Below the pieces are notes generated by a model. It ran no database searches. It saw only the letters and a program-made list of their open reading frames with translations, and was not told the origin of the DNA. 64,000 bases of DNA, from positions 1,124,204-1,188,203 of the forward strand of contig NW_004624777.1 in the NCBI RefSeq assembly GCF_000247695.1. Reading direction: 5' to 3'. Source of the stretch: Heterocephalus glaber (lineage: Eukaryota > Chordata > Mammalia > Rodentia > Bathyergidae). Shown here piece after piece: positions 48,663 through 61,190 of the stretch; positions within the stretch are counted from its first letter, which is position 1, and the number at the start of each line of letters is the position of its first letter. The position numbers and the translations under genes were made by a program.

Positions 48663-50048
48663 TTTGTAGGCTATACCTTTCTCTCCCCACAAAGACAAAG
48701 CAAGATAAAAAGAGTTTTATAATGTATTTCATATGGAGGGTGGATGTTAGAATGGTATATTTTCGGTGAGAGCTGAAAGTGTCCATTTTGCTAGTCCCTT
48801 TTCAATACTCATAAAAAATTGCTTTCAATGAAACTAGAAATACAAGGACTTATTGAGGCATTAAATTGCAAAACTCAGCTTTAGTTTGGAAGTCTCTTTG
48901 AGAGGTTCACATCCTGTTACGATGCTAAATTGATTAAGAAATTAATGTGTTTGCTAAAAAACACAAACATGTTCTTTATGGTATCTCTCCTACTAAATAT
49001 TTTGCTGCCTTGATACTGTCACAAGTTAACAAAATCAGGCTCAAGCTATTCTTCTTGCAAAAAAAAGGAGGACACAGCCAAATTTAGTTACAGAAGGCAT
49101 ACAAGTCTGACCAAAGACAAAGGTTGAGTGATAACAACAAAGGAAAGATAATATCTTTTGTCCCACGCTTTTAATCAATTGAAACCCTGAGACTTTCAAT
49201 TCTCTTTCTTCTCTTTATATGGTCCTGGATGCCTTATATTCTTTTAATTAACTTTTATAATGTCCACAAAGATGCCTCTTGTTACTTCAAGTCTTGATGG
49301 GTTCCTCTACAACCACTGAGTTGTCATTCTTCTCCCTGGGCCATCCTAGTAACCTTAACTAGGGTCCTCAGGACTATTCTTTTTAATGAGCCAAAGGGAA
49401 TATTCTTCCACTTGTTGTTTATATTTCCCCCCAAAATTTATCTTTTGGGCTTTTCTATAACTCTCTCTTTTGTGGAACTTGGAGAAAATTCTCCCAGCAA
49501 TGGAACTGACAACTTTTATGTAAGACAGAAACCATCTTACTCAAAAGTGTCTGTTACCTATTAACAAGGAAGAAGCCTTGGTTTATTTTTCAGTTGTTTC
49601 ACTTCTCCAGCCCTGTAGAAAATCTTCTGTCCACTAAGTAATGCTTCCAAAAAGTTAGGGTGAGTTTTGTTTCCCTTATTTTTTAAGAGTTTTATATCTT
49701 TGTCTTAGGGTTCATTCTTAGCTTATGAACCTATGTCTTTGTTTTTTTGCAATGCCCAGTGGTATTCTGTGTTATGAAACAAGAGTTTAAGCTGGACATG
49801 CAAAGCAAGACCTCCTTATCTGGACATATAGCTGATATTCCTGTTCATTGGAAGTCTTTTGAAATCCCTAAGATGAATGGAAGGAGAAATATGCCACAGA
49901 TTAAGCACAGGATCAATCTCACACTATGGTGATATTTTAGGGAACAATCTGGTTTCTTTACCTAACCTGTTTAACACTGAGGTTTTTAAAACCGCCTTAG
50001 AATCAGAAGATTGAAAACTAATAGCCATACATCAAGAATAACAGAATA

Positions 50049-50136
50049 GAGCTGGGGATGTAGCTCAGTGGTGCCACACCTGCCTGGAAAGTGCAGGATT
50101 CTGAGTTCGAACCTTAGTACCAGAGTGGGGGCGGGG
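50049..50136 (+). mobile_element. ID-like SINE with target-site duplication
   Basis: GCTGGGGATGTAGCTCAGTG ... GAGTTCGAACCTTAGTACC. AGAATAACAGAAT is repeated at 50035-50047 and 50137-50149. Confidence 0.95.
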
Positions 50137-50522
50137 AGAATAACAGAATGAACATAGCTCATTTAAATAACTTCACTCAGTTTCCCTGCAGCCAGCTGCA
50201 AAGGACACACAATGAAGCACCCAAGCTAAGAGAGACCATCATGTTACCTAAGAACTCAGAGCCAGAACTTTTCTAAGCTAGCTACTCAAATGATGCTAAA
50301 GAAAGGTACATAGATCCTTATGCAACAACTCAACAGTTTTTTCTAACAGAAAACAAAAGTGGATCAAAAACAGTCTACAGCTACATTTGCTGAAATTAGA
50401 TAATAAGATTCAAAGAGGAAGTTAGTAATAGTATGAGAATAGAAGTTAAGAAAATTTTGAGACTCAAACATCCTATTTTGTTGATGATGAGCAGAATGTT
50501 GAATTTATTCAGTACTTTGCAT

Positions 50523-51045
50523 TTACTACATGCTTTTTTTGGTATATCCTTTTATTGGTACATTTTAGGTATACAATATAATGACATTCATCATTGGAGA
50601 TATACACCTTTACATACTCTCTTGGTTCTTATTTTGTCCCCTTCCCCTGCCCTCCCTTCGACCCCTCCATCCCTCCCTATTTACAAAGACTTTGTTTCCT
50701 TTTTTTCATTTTCTCATATTAATTCCATTCCCTTCTTTCCTTTGCCCTACCCCTCCCACTTACCCTTCCCCTTTGCCCCTTTTCTTCCTATTTCACATTG
50801 TCTATTATACCTTTTAGTCCTTACTTACACTTTCAGTTTCTCACACCAGAGAAACTATTCGGTATTTATACATGTGTGTCCTATTTATTTCACTTAAGAG
50901 TATCGCCTCAATATATATCCATTTAGCAATAAATGTCTCTAATTTCTCATTTTTGATGGCTGAGTAGTATGCCATTTTATAAAAATACTACATTTTCTTT
51001 ATCCAGTCTCCAGTTGATGGGCATTTGGGCTGTTGCTTTTACATT
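50523..51045 (-). mobile_element. L1 3' end
   Basis: Reversed L1 3'UTR: TTTTATTGGTACATTTTAGG, a C/T tract (50636-50820), then CATTTTTGATGGCTGAGTAG and CCAGTTGATGGGCATTTGGG from the ORF2 end. Confidence 0.9.
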
Positions 51046-51339
51046 TTAATTTACTTTATTATTATTTAATTAATTTTCTTTATTATTCTTACAACCCATT
51101 TTACAAATGAGAAAATAAGATTTTGATCATCAAAATGCAATTTTGATTAAAATTCAAATATTTTGCTTTGATTACCTAATTATATTTTGATAAAGAATAA
51201 AGCTAATGTAAGTTTCTAAAAAGGAACTAAAGGAAGAGAAATGAGATTGTTTTGTTTCAATGATGTGAAAACAAAAATGTGGATTAACTTTCTGTAGTTG
51301 GCCAAAGGTTTTTCCCTCATAATCTTTTCTTATATTTGG

Positions 51340-51830
51340 ATTTACTTTATTTTTATTTATCTTTATTTATGTACACATGTGCAGTACGTAATGTTTACAT
51401 ATTGGTACATAAACACAACACATCTTAATTCCTTTTATCATCCCTTTTCCTCCCTTCTAACCCCCCTCCCCATTCCTTGATCCCCTTCTCATCTGAAAAA
51501 GACCTACCTCTTTACTTCTTATTTCTTTTATTTTAGTCTTTATCTATATTTTGGGTTTTATATATGAGAAACCATGCAGTATTTAAACTTGTGAATCTGA
51601 TTTATTTCATTTAACGTTATGGTCTCAAGGTACATACATTTTCCCACAAAAGACTCAAATTTAAATTTCTTGACACCAGAATAGTGCTCCACTGCATGTA
51701 AATACAACATTTTCTCCATCCATTCATCTATTGATGGACATATAGGCTGCTTCCAAGTTTTACCCTTCATTATCTTTTGAAGTCTTGAGTTTATGTTACT
51801 CTCCAAACTATCCAACCTCTCCTCTATACT
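51340..51830 (-). mobile_element. L1 3' end, second copy
   Basis: Same layout as the preceding copy but more diverged: CATATTGGTACATAAACACA, a C/T tract, CACCAGAATAGTGCTCCACT, CATCTATTGATGGACATATA. Confidence 0.85.
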
Positions 51831-53094
51831 TTTTACTAGGGAAGAATATCCAGATCTACAATTTGTCTCCAGCCACTAGGAATTTCTCCATCAACTTGTA
51901 AATGAAGCTATTTAAAATAAAAATGTTGTAACTGCTTGAAAGTTAAAATAAAAAAACAAAACCCAAATATAGAACAGAGTTCTTAAGCAAATTTATCTCT
52001 ATTGGATTCTCTTAAAATTTGAGTTCTTTGCCTTCCTATTCTCAGGTTGTATCCTTGGATTTCTTTATCCAAGAAACACTTTTATGCCTCCTATCCATTT
52101 CTTCTGTATGTCAGGACATTCTCTTGCTGGTTCATATATTAACATTTCCATAGCAGTGGGATATACCTTAGTTTAATGTAACTTTCATTTAATGTACATT
52201 TTTAGAATCTTAAAATCAGTCTCACTTTGGCAATTATTTTTCCTTTGCCTACAGGACTTTAAATGACCTTTGTTCACTAACTTTCTACTTCAACTCTCCT
52301 ATAATAATAAAGTATATTTTCATGCTGGTGGAGTTCTTCCTGTTCATCTAATGCTTTTCCATTTCCTCAGAGCAGTGAATCAGATTATTAATTTCTTTTC
52401 TAGCATTTCTCCCTCTTTACTTATTCTTGGCAATAGTAGTTGGTGAAAAGGAAACTTGATGTATGTCTCAGGCCTTTCACTGAATTATCTTTTACTGGGC
52501 TACACCCTTCCCCTCACATAAAGTCATGAAGAGTTAATATCTAGCTACTGGAAGGGAGCCTACCTTATCATTCTTATGCTGATTTCATTCAGTGGGAAAA
52601 TCAGAGATACTCTTTGCAGTTCCTTGGTCATCAGCTCACTCTCATCTTACTGAAACAGAAATCTTGTTAACTTTTTATCCAGTTCCATCAGTATCTTAGC
52701 AAGAATGTAAAAAAGGTTTTTGTTTTGTTCTCAGTATTGCATTTCTTTCTACAGAGTGCTATTGTGTAAGTGATAATTCAGCAAATTTTGCTGTGAACGA
52801 AGCTGTGTTTACTACTTGAATCTAATATTTGAAGATACCTTCTGAGGACAAATGAAGAAGATACACCAGTGGCAGAGTGGGATGAAGAATAGAATAGAAA
52901 CTTCCTGGGAGCTGTTCTGGGGGACTACCTGAGCAGAGGGCAAAGCCACAGTGGTTTGATCCATGGATGGTGCTTTAGACCCAGAGGGGAGGGACTGCTC
53001 ACATGATAGCATTGTTCCTGACATCTATGAAATTTGGTCAAGATCCCGCTGACTTTTATTCAAGGGAGGGGAAACTAAAAGGAGGAAGTAGAGG

Positions 53095-53292
53095 TCAGTG
53101 GTTCTAGTTATTTGGACAGACTTAAGTTTAGGTCCAGAATCTAAAAGCTATTAGCTATAAGATATGAGAAAATAATTTAGCCTCACTGAACCATAATTTC
53201 TCCATCTATGGAGAGCTAAGAATTAAATGGCCTAATGTAGAGAAATGGTGTGAAAAGTGCTGGCTCAGAGTAGGCATTCAATAGGCAGTAAC
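53095..53292 (+). mobile_element. MIR SINE
   Basis: ATAATTTAGCCTCACTGAAC, then GTGCTGGCTCAGAGTAGGCA and TTCAATAGGCAG, the MIR 3' half. Confidence 0.75.
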
Positions 53293-53809
53293 TAAAACCC
53301 AAAAACTGAGGAACTAAAAGTACTGTGACATATGTTTCTGGGAAAAATTGGAAGTACATGATTACATTAGAAACCTGTGTAGCTAAAGTTGGGGGGGAAA
53401 GTTTCTCCATGCCAATGGTGGGAGCACTAGTGTTAGTTGCCTTTGGGGCCCCAAAGGACATGTCCTACTTGGCACAATTGGCATGTTTGCAAAGGGTACC
53501 CAACAATGCTCCTGAGAGTGGTACAGCAGACATCCAGAAGCAGCAGTGACAAGTGAATATCTGAAAACCATCATCATCAGTGGGACACTTTAGGAGACCA
53601 GAATAGGAGAAACCAAATGGGAGCTTCCATACAAGAACTGAGAGATGGATTTACAAGTGTAATGTACATTCAATTTTCCCCTGCAGACTCTGAGAATTAT
53701 TTGTAGAGGGATTCTAGGGATAAATTGATTGTAAATCTGGTTTTACTGTGATTCAAGAGGCTAAAAAACTGTTCATTATCATTGTCTTCTAGAAAAAAAA
53801 CTACCTTCA

Positions 53810-54080
53810 TATAATTTATATTCCACCCTCAAGAAGCCCATGATTGGTAGAGAAAACAAGCACATGCATAAATGTTACAAAACTGAAGAAATCAAGCCTA
53901 TGAGCAATGTATAAGGAAGAGAGGGATGTAGGATGAAACAGAGAAACTTAATGCTGTTATGGACAAGAGAAAGTGGTGAAAGGTACCATGAAAGGTTTGA
54001 ATATACATAAAAATTCAGCCAATGAGTAAGGAGGCATGAGTTTTCATCAAGAGCAATTAGTAAATGAAAGGCATAGCACA
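53810..54080 (-). mobile_element. L2 LINE remnant
   Basis: AAGAAGCCCATGATTGGTAG ... AACAAGCACATGCATAAATG resembles the reversed L2 body. Diverged. Confidence 0.45.
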
Positions 54081-55036
54081 TGAAACTTCATGGTCTGCTG
54101 AAGGATTATGGGGTGCCTAGAACAGCAAGTACCTTTAGAGAAGTGAAAGAATGTCTAGAAGACAGCATGGCACTGTAAGAAAAATATGCACATGGTCATT
54201 TCATATCCAGAGATTAGCACTTTATGACTTTGTGAATTTTAAGCAACATTTAGAATTTCTATAAACCTTTATTTTTTATCTAGGAAATGAGAGGAAAGAC
54301 AGCCTTATTTAAGTGTTGCTATAGATATCAAACAAACTATAAACAGCTTTTATAGTGGAAGCTCAGCAAATATTAGACCCTTAGAGTCTTAGGGACGAGG
54401 GTAAAGGAAAGATGGCATGATTCTAAGAATGGTAGTACTTGGGGTTGTACAGCCTGGTCCCTTTAGGAATCCAGGATCACACCCAAATTAACTGCCATAG
54501 GAGTGTGTTGGAGTGGAGGGCTGAACAAACAGATACAGAGAAAGATAGGGAATTCACTTTAAAAATACTGACTGAAATTGAAGTGTGTGTAGAAAAGAAC
54601 TTCTAGTTTATGAAGAACACATACCAGAGAGCATCCACATATATCTCAGTTTAATAAGTCAACGACTATGACCAGATCCTGAATAACACTAATAGAACAG
54701 GGAGGAGATATACAGGAACCCAGTGAAGGTGAGAGAAGAAAATGCCAGAAAGTAAGGGAGGGAGATTTGGGGATTAATGTCAATGGAGTAGATATTTTAA
54801 GGAAGTTGAAATAGTGAGTAGTGCCAAATGCAAATGAAAGGGTGAATAAAGATAAGATCCAAGGTCACGACTGGATTTATCAATTTAGAATTTATTAGTG
54901 GTGTGATAGGGGAGAGAAAGTATGGGAAGAGGTGATCAATAAGATCAGGTATGATGTGTAAGAATGAGTTAGAACATTACTCATAATGTATGTGGGATCT
55001 CACATAGATTTCAAGAGGAGGAGAGTTATATATTGT

Positions 55037-55236
55037 ACTAGCTCGGTTCATGAATGTTTCTCTTTGCAAATAATTTGGTTTGAAAACAGAACCATTCAGT
55101 AAAATTTTGTTTCGATTCTGCAACTCTGCATTGGGTGTCAAACATGCAGCCATCTTCCTCGCAGAAACACAGATGCGACCATCTTTCCCAGAATCGTGGA
55201 ACTAATTAAGTTCATGAACTGAGGCACCACTGTATA
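55037..55236 (-). mobile_element. MITE with inverted ends (copy 2)
   Basis: On the minus strand it begins CAGTGGTGCCTCAGTTCATG and ends with TTCATGAACCGAGC. Shares AACTTAATT.GTTCCAC.AT and CACCCAATG.. AGCAAAATTTT-like blocks with 48448-48662. Confidence 0.7.
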
Positions 55237-56130
55237 TGTTAAGCTGATACAAGGTGATAAACATTTTGAAAATATAGGAGCTCCAAGCCTGTTTAGTGAT
55301 AGGTCTTCTCATAAAGTTGTGCTTTTCACTCGGTTGGGTCCTCCCAGCTACCCAGCTATTCATTTCAGTTTTACTCAACTCTTCAGACTCTCTGTTTCCT
55401 AATGGGCATTTCATATTTTCCCACATTTCCTTAAACTTTAGATCTCTCAGTGGATGTCTTTGCCTCATATTTCACGAGAAAAATAGAAAGCATCAGCTAA
55501 GACTCTGCTGTCTTTTGCTCGGAAGTATGGGGTATAGGAGAATGAAGACATTCATCAATGAATTGATGCGAGAGGTGTGACACAAATTTCCTTTAAGTCC
55601 CCAAATTGACAGCAGTTGTTACCACAAAGACAGTGATATGGGTTCAGAAAAAGTTATCATGCAAGGAAGGATCCAAAGGACATAATGAAGTGAAAGAGGA
55701 AAGGAGGCCAGACATGAGTTGAAGATGGTAACCACAGAACCTGAGGAACATGAAGTCTGGGAGAAGATTAAAATGATGCAATTAAATTTCTTTCTGGGGT
55801 TAGATAAAATGTAACAGCAGAAATGCACACATTTCCATGAGGGAATGATCTTCTATATGAATGTTAGAGGCTTATATATGAGGGCTTGGAATTGAGGTAT
55901 AAAGATTAGAAAGGAGGGGGGAAAGAACCTTTATAGATCCCTGCAAAGCCAATAGTAAACATTCATTGGTACTTTTGAAAATAAAGTCAGTATTTTCAGA
56001 AAGAGTGAGATTTAAAGGGAAAAGTGCTTCAATGCAGCATGTGGGAAATAATGTGTTTACTACATGAATGAAAGAAAGGTAAGGAGTGTATCTACAACAT
56101 CTTATTAAGTGAAATGGAATCCTAACAAAA

Positions 56131-56131
56131 C

Positions 56132-56170
<39 letters not shown>

Positions 56171-56171
56171 G

Positions 56172-56216
<45 letters not shown>
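56131..56216. repeat. Compound (GT)n(GA)n microsatellite
   Basis: About ten GT units run directly into about 30 GA units with a few G interruptions, 700 bases inside the intron that follows the candidate upstream exon. Confidence 0.97.
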
Positions 56217-56217
<1 letters not shown>

Positions 56218-56913
56218 CCAATGCTGAGATGCTTTCTAGATGTGATGTATCTATTTTAGAAGCAGATCTGTGTTTAATACGGCCTGAGACTTACACAATT
56301 CTGAGACTTTCTGTAGGAGAAAAATATACAAATTTACTGTTGCAAATTTCTTACAAGAGTAAATATTTATTTAAGATCCCAACCTCCATTAGCACCACAG
56401 TAAATGTCTGTGTGATTTTATAGTCTTCTCTGTGTTAATCCATATAAATATTCTACAATGAGCATAAACTACTTTAGAAATAAGAACTAGTGTTATTTTA
56501 AAGTTGAAGAATGATTTAATTTTTTATACTAGCTGCACTCCCAAATCTATTCACATTAGATTTGTTGTAATGACCACGACATGAGTTGTGCTGACTTTAG
56601 TAATTTAGGTTGTTTCCTCCATGAAGAGTCATCATTGTATAAAGTATCCGTTTTAAAGCAGGATCTCTTCTTCACTTTCCTGTAGCCACCCCCATCTGCA
56701 CACTTTGATCTGGAAGGTGCCTTCTGCTGAAGGATTTGTTTAGCAACAGGAAGTGACTGCGTAAGAAAGATTTATACTGGTTCACTTTATCCTGTCAGCC
56801 ATCAAGGAAGTAGATGACTGACTGTAAATGATCTGGGGACTGTCCCCATAAATTCTTCTTGTTGAACAAACTGTTGAACAGGTATTGAGATGAAGTAAGA
56901 AGGATTTTCTTAC

Positions 56914-57034
56914 CTTTGGAGAACATGAAAATCTGTGACTTGGTGTGGCCTCCATCGTGACTCCTTTTGGATTACGAGAAGCACTTCTTTCAATCAGATC
57001 CCGGATTTTATTGTCCAGCTCTATGCTTTCACAC
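56914..57034 (-). CDS. TNIP3: Probable upstream (long-isoform) TNIP3 exon
   Basis: A 121-base exon-like block bounded by CCCTGGTCAG (acceptor) and CCAAAG|GTAAGA (donor). It has one open frame of 40 codons after a single leading base: CESIELDNKIRDLIERSASR then NPKGVTMEATPSHRFSCSPK. It ends in phase 0, matching the phase-0 acceptor at 33912, so SPK joins to TFREKAS and the short-isoform Met without a stop. The first half is helical and charged. The Met at 56955-56953 has A at -3 and G at +4 and could itself start translation, giving a 344-residue protein. I do not recall the human long-isoform sequence well enough to confirm identity. It could also be an exon of an unrecognised gene. Confidence 0.6.
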
Positions 57035-57344
57035 CTGACCAGGGGCCATGGGAAAGACACTTGTGACAAAGGTAATTAAAATTATTCAAGGGCACACTGA
57101 GTTTATCAATAACATGGAAGTGTTATTGGTGTATCTCTTTAGAATCTCCTAAACTCTAATTTCATTTTCTATTCATTAGTCTATGCCACAAGAGCTCATT
57201 AAGATTATTAAAGTTTAATTTTCACTTACTTGCACATCGATACAAAATGATTCAGTAATATTCATAGTCTGATAGCAATGATAAGAACTGAGTGCTCAGT
57301 AAACCACATGTTTTAAAACATTTTTAATACAACAAACTGTGCAG

Positions 57345-57722
57345 TAAAGATACTCCTCTTTCAATGATCTACCTGTTAACTGTTTGGACTTATGACACCA
57401 CTTTGGACTCGTGTTTTTTTTTGTACAGTTCTGTATATCTTGTTGATAGAGTCTCAATGTCTTTTTTTTTTTTTGCACAGTACACCTTTTTTATACAGTA
57501 CTGCAATTTTTGCTGATTGTTTTATGTTCTGTTATACATTACAGCACTGGATGTAAGAGTTATAAAAATAAAAGTGAAGTAATCAAACTGAGTTTCCTTT
57601 GCCCATTTTTTTGTTCTGAATATTATATTGTACATACTGTACAATTCCTTTTACTGCGCAATGCATTTAACAGTCTAGCTGCAGGAACGGAATGTGGTTG
57701 TTAAAAGAGAAGTGCCCACAGC
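57345..57722. mobile_element. Tigger-like DNA transposon remnant (copy 1)
   Basis: Shares TTATGTTCTGTTATACATTA and TGTTCTGAATATTAT with the copy at 59155-59652 in the same orientation. Ends show weak inverted repeats (ATACTCCTCTTTCAA against AAAAGAGAAGTGCCC). Confidence 0.65.
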
Positions 57723-58390
57723 TTACTGTATTTTCGGCACATTCACTAAGCACACTGTGCAAAAAACCACAACACTCATGAAAAGACAAATGCCTTTAAA
57801 CTACGTATTATTTCTATAATGTCTGATACTGGGGAAAAATAAGCTATCTCATGTGAGGTTGCTTACTTTGCCTCAAAAACCAAAAAATATATGTTTTGCT
57901 GGTTTTGATGTAGAGGGGAGTGATTTGGAGCATGGTCTTTATGAGACCTGTTGATCACACAGACAGAACAACTGTGCCAAAGGGCCAGAAAAATTAATCA
58001 GTGCACTCTTTTTATTGTGCTCACTTCGGAGGACTATTTGCTTCCAACAGTTCCCCAAGTGATAATAAAGCTGATTCATTTGAAGTTAAATAAATTCTCA
58101 GACATAAACAAACTCTTTAGAAGTGATGTTACCTTTGAAACTATTTGATATGTAGAAATGTCTCATATCATATGGGTGCACATTCTTCTCAAGTGTTTTA
58201 TATATATATTTTCAAACCACAGTAAACAATTGAATGATTCATTATCACTGTTATTCTTGGCTCTGTCTTTAAGTGTTTAATTTTTGTCTTACTGCCTTGG
58301 CTAGTAAGCTCCTTTATGACATACTTTATATGTCTTTCTATCCTCCAAGGTATTTACTGCTGAAGCAGACAGAGCAGCGTCTCCATTAAT

Positions 58391-58487
58391 GGGTCGGGGA
58401 TTTAGCTCAGTGGTTCCACCTCCTGCCTAGCAAGTGCAAGGTCCCTAGTTTGATCCCTGGTACCAAAAAAAAAAAAAAAAAAAAAAA
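58391..58487 (+). mobile_element. ID-like SINE
   Basis: GTCGGGGATTTAGCTCAGTG ... TTTGATCCCTGGTACC and a 23-base A tail. Confidence 0.95.
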
Positions 58488-58538
58488 GAATGAGATAAAA
58501 CATTAATGCCTGTTTCACTGTCAAGAATATTTGGTATT

Positions 58539-58624
58539 GGGGCTGGGGATTTAGCTCAGTGACACTGTGCCTGCTTCACAAATGCAAGGTCCTGAGTTCA
58601 ATCCCTGGTACCAAAAAAATAAAA
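58539..58624 (+). mobile_element. ID-like SINE with target-site duplication
   Basis: GGGGATTTAGCTCAGTGACA ... GTTCAATCCCTGGTACC. AGAATATTTGGTATT at 58524-58538 recurs with one change at 58625-58639. Confidence 0.95.
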
Positions 58625-59154
58625 AGAATATTTAGTATTTCCAATGATTTTCACAGAGTCAAGCAGGTTCATGGCTCTGTAATATCTTGTTAGTAGTATT
58701 TTAGTTTCATTGGCCCCCTGCAATGACCTGCAGAAGCTCCTTCATTAATGAGCCAAAATCGCACATTCAAGAGATAGCTTCCAGCAATATCAACTGTGAG
58801 CATTGTAGTCTTGAAGAATTTGTGGAAGCTAAGATGCCAGGAAAGGTCATGTGAGCAAATATAAAATAAATGCTTTATTAATTTGCTAAAGATCATGTTT
58901 GGATTACATCTGTTTTGCAATCATGGTTATTGATGAGCACTTTCTATGTCATTGCTATATTGCAAAATATCCTGGATATTATGAATAATATTCACCCCTG
59001 CCTTTTCTGACACCTGAGGGACCAATATTGCCTGAACCTAGCTGATGTGATGATTTGTTGGTGGCTAATGTGTTTTATTTTTAAAGTTATTAGACAGCAT
59101 TTGTTCTTAAGAAAAACAAATCATTTTCATCAAACTGTTTTGATAATATGATGT

Positions 59155-59652
59155 CTAATACAGATATTCTTCATTTAGCAACCCCACCTCCTTAGCAAGT
59201 GTTCAGACTTACAACCTATTTTCGGACAACTCTGTACATTTTCTGATGGAATCTCAATTTCTTTCCTTTTTTTTTGGTTCTGGGGATCGAACTCAGGTCC
59301 TTGAACTTGCGAGGCCGGCAGCAGAACCACTAAGCTAAATCCCAGGCCCTCAATTTCATTTTTTGTACAGTGTACCTTGTTTATATAGTACTGTAATTTT
59401 TGTTGATTATACTTCACAGTATTGTTCTGTAGTTTTATGTTCTGTTATACATTACAGCACTGATGTAAGTTATACAAATAAAAGCAAAGTCATTAAGTTG
59501 GAGTTTCCTTTGACCATTTCTTTGTTCTGAATATTATAATATACATACTGTATATTATATACATAAATTATATACTCATTTAGTGACCAATTCATTTAAC
59601 AGTCTAGTCACAGGAGTGGAACTCAGTTATTAAATGAGGAGTGTCTGTGGTC
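59155..59652. mobile_element. Tigger-like DNA transposon remnant (copy 2)
   Basis: Terminal inverted repeats are visible: ACAGATATTCTTCATTTAG against TAAATGAGGAGTGTCTGT. Split by the SINE at 59261-59349. Confidence 0.7.
59261..59349 (-). mobile_element. ID-like SINE inside the Tigger-like copy
   Basis: Reversed: GGGGATCGAACTCAGGTCCT ... AAGCTAAATCCCAGGCCC. TCAATTTC flanks at 59253-59260 and 59350-59357. Confidence 0.94.
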
Positions 59653-60024
59653 ACTGTTGTGCAAACTGGAGTTTAGGAAGTTTATTAACTTGTGTGAAAT
59701 CAAACTGCAAAACATTAGCAGGATCAAACTCAGTCCTGTATGACAGCCTATTTCAACCATATTTTTGTGTATCTCCATTAACCTCTGAATAAATTCTTAA
59801 GCAATTACCTGCCATTAAATATAAATATTACATGATAGCTGAAGAGTATTGGAAGCTACCTGATGGAAAATCTAGTCCCAGAGCTGCGTTTATCTGAGAA
59901 CCAGTGTGAACTGTGCACAGTCACATGACCAGTAACTGATAACATTGAGATTTAAACCAGACCTTCGAACTCAAGTTCATTTTTTTTCCATTATACTATG
60001 TTAGCATAAGGAAGAATTTTTCTT

Positions 60025-60123
60025 TTTTTGTTGTTTTTGGTTTTTTTTTGGTACCAGGGATCGAACTTGGGACCTTGTGCTTGAGAGGCAGGCACCGGAA
60101 CCACTGAGCTAAATCCCCGGCCC
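60025..60123 (-). mobile_element. ID-like SINE with target-site duplication
   Basis: Reversed: GGTACCAGGGATCGAACTTG ... GAGCTAAATCCCCGGCCC. TAAGGAAGAATTTTTCTT occurs from 60007 and again from 60124. Confidence 0.96.
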
Positions 60124-61190
60124 TAAGGAAGAATTTTTCTTATTAAAAACAATTCAAAAAATCCACCAATACTGTGTGTGACTTTCTTGGAATATGTGTG
60201 TGTGTGTTTGTATTTTTTTGCCTGCCTTAATATTTCTCACTAAAATAAACACCTTGGATTGTGGATGAGTTCTTGCAGGAGGATTTTGCAAAGTTGCCTC
60301 CAAAAGAAATAAGCATGAAATGGAAAATCTCAGCTGTCTGTCATGGCCCGCACGTGAGTTGTCTGCCTAACCCTGTGCCCTCTTTGTCAGGGGTTCGCAG
60401 TGCATGCTTGGACAGCCATGCTTGCTGAAACCACATGATCTTGCTTATAACTCTAGGATCAGGGAAATGAATGACCCTAGTCAGGCCAGTGCAAGTCCCC
60501 AGTGAGGTTCTGTGTGCAAAGGATGGTGAGAAAGAAGCAGAAGTGTAGAGAAATACAGAGCTGAGATACGGAGGAAGGCTCTCCAATTTCTAGTCCAGAA
60601 TCTGCCCTTTCCAAACTGTGGCTGTTTCCTACTCATAGATTCTGTGAGGTACTGCATGTCTTTGTAATACATTATCTTTCTTTTTTAAAATAATAAAGGT
60701 AGTTTTGCTTGTTTTTTGTCATTTTTAATAAGAATTCCACAAAATGTATCTTTAGCTTCATATTTATTGTTTCTTGCAGGCTGTGAAATGTCTGCACCAT
60801 CAAGTCGCTTGTATGATCCTCATAAAATACAGGTTACTGGGTCTACAGTAAATCTGTCATGGCCTAATGTACTATAAATCCATGGCATTGAATTTCAATC
60901 CATCTTCAAAGTTTCTCTAAGGAGAATCATAGAATTTTTTTAGCAACTGCATACTTCAGGTTAATTAAAGTCCTAAGTAGCAATAGAATTGGGCTAGACT
61001 GAGTGTTTATCCCCTGATGTAGTTTTCTGACCTATTCTCAACCAGATTTGCCTCCCAAGGCCACAATAACTTGTGGTAGTACATACTCAATAGCAAATGT
61101 GGTTCTGAGCACTTCAGATCACAGACAGGATCACGCTGAGATGACCCACTATGGTCTCCACCTGCTCAAGTAATCTGGTTCCTTTAGTTC

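Larger units (their letters stand above)
34263..56913. other. Repeat-dominated interval upstream of the short-isoform start
   Basis: It would be an intron if the exon at 56914-57034 belongs to TNIP3. Filled by SINEs, L1, L2 and MIR copies, LTR elements at 44.5-47.6 kb and small DNA transposons. Stretches 35640-36590, 42850-43730, 49100-50000 and 51850-53090 hold nothing I can identify. Confidence 0.6.

Noticed and set aside
50433..50897. 154-codon open frame, plus strand
   Set aside because: Antisense to an L1 3'UTR; the long Pro/Ser/Phe run is the polypurine tract read backwards.
53216..53577. Overlapping frames on both strands near a MIR element
   Set aside because: Partly covered by the MIR, with no consistent exon structure.
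55202..55580. Possible coiled-coil exon on the minus strand (RDLKFKEMWENM...)
   Set aside because: No convincing acceptor/donor pair flanks it, and part overlaps the end of the MITE at 55037-55236.
58391..58487. tRNA gene suggested by A and B boxes
   Set aside because: The ID-like SINEs have pol III boxes but no complete cloverleaf, and they end in A tails with target-site duplications.
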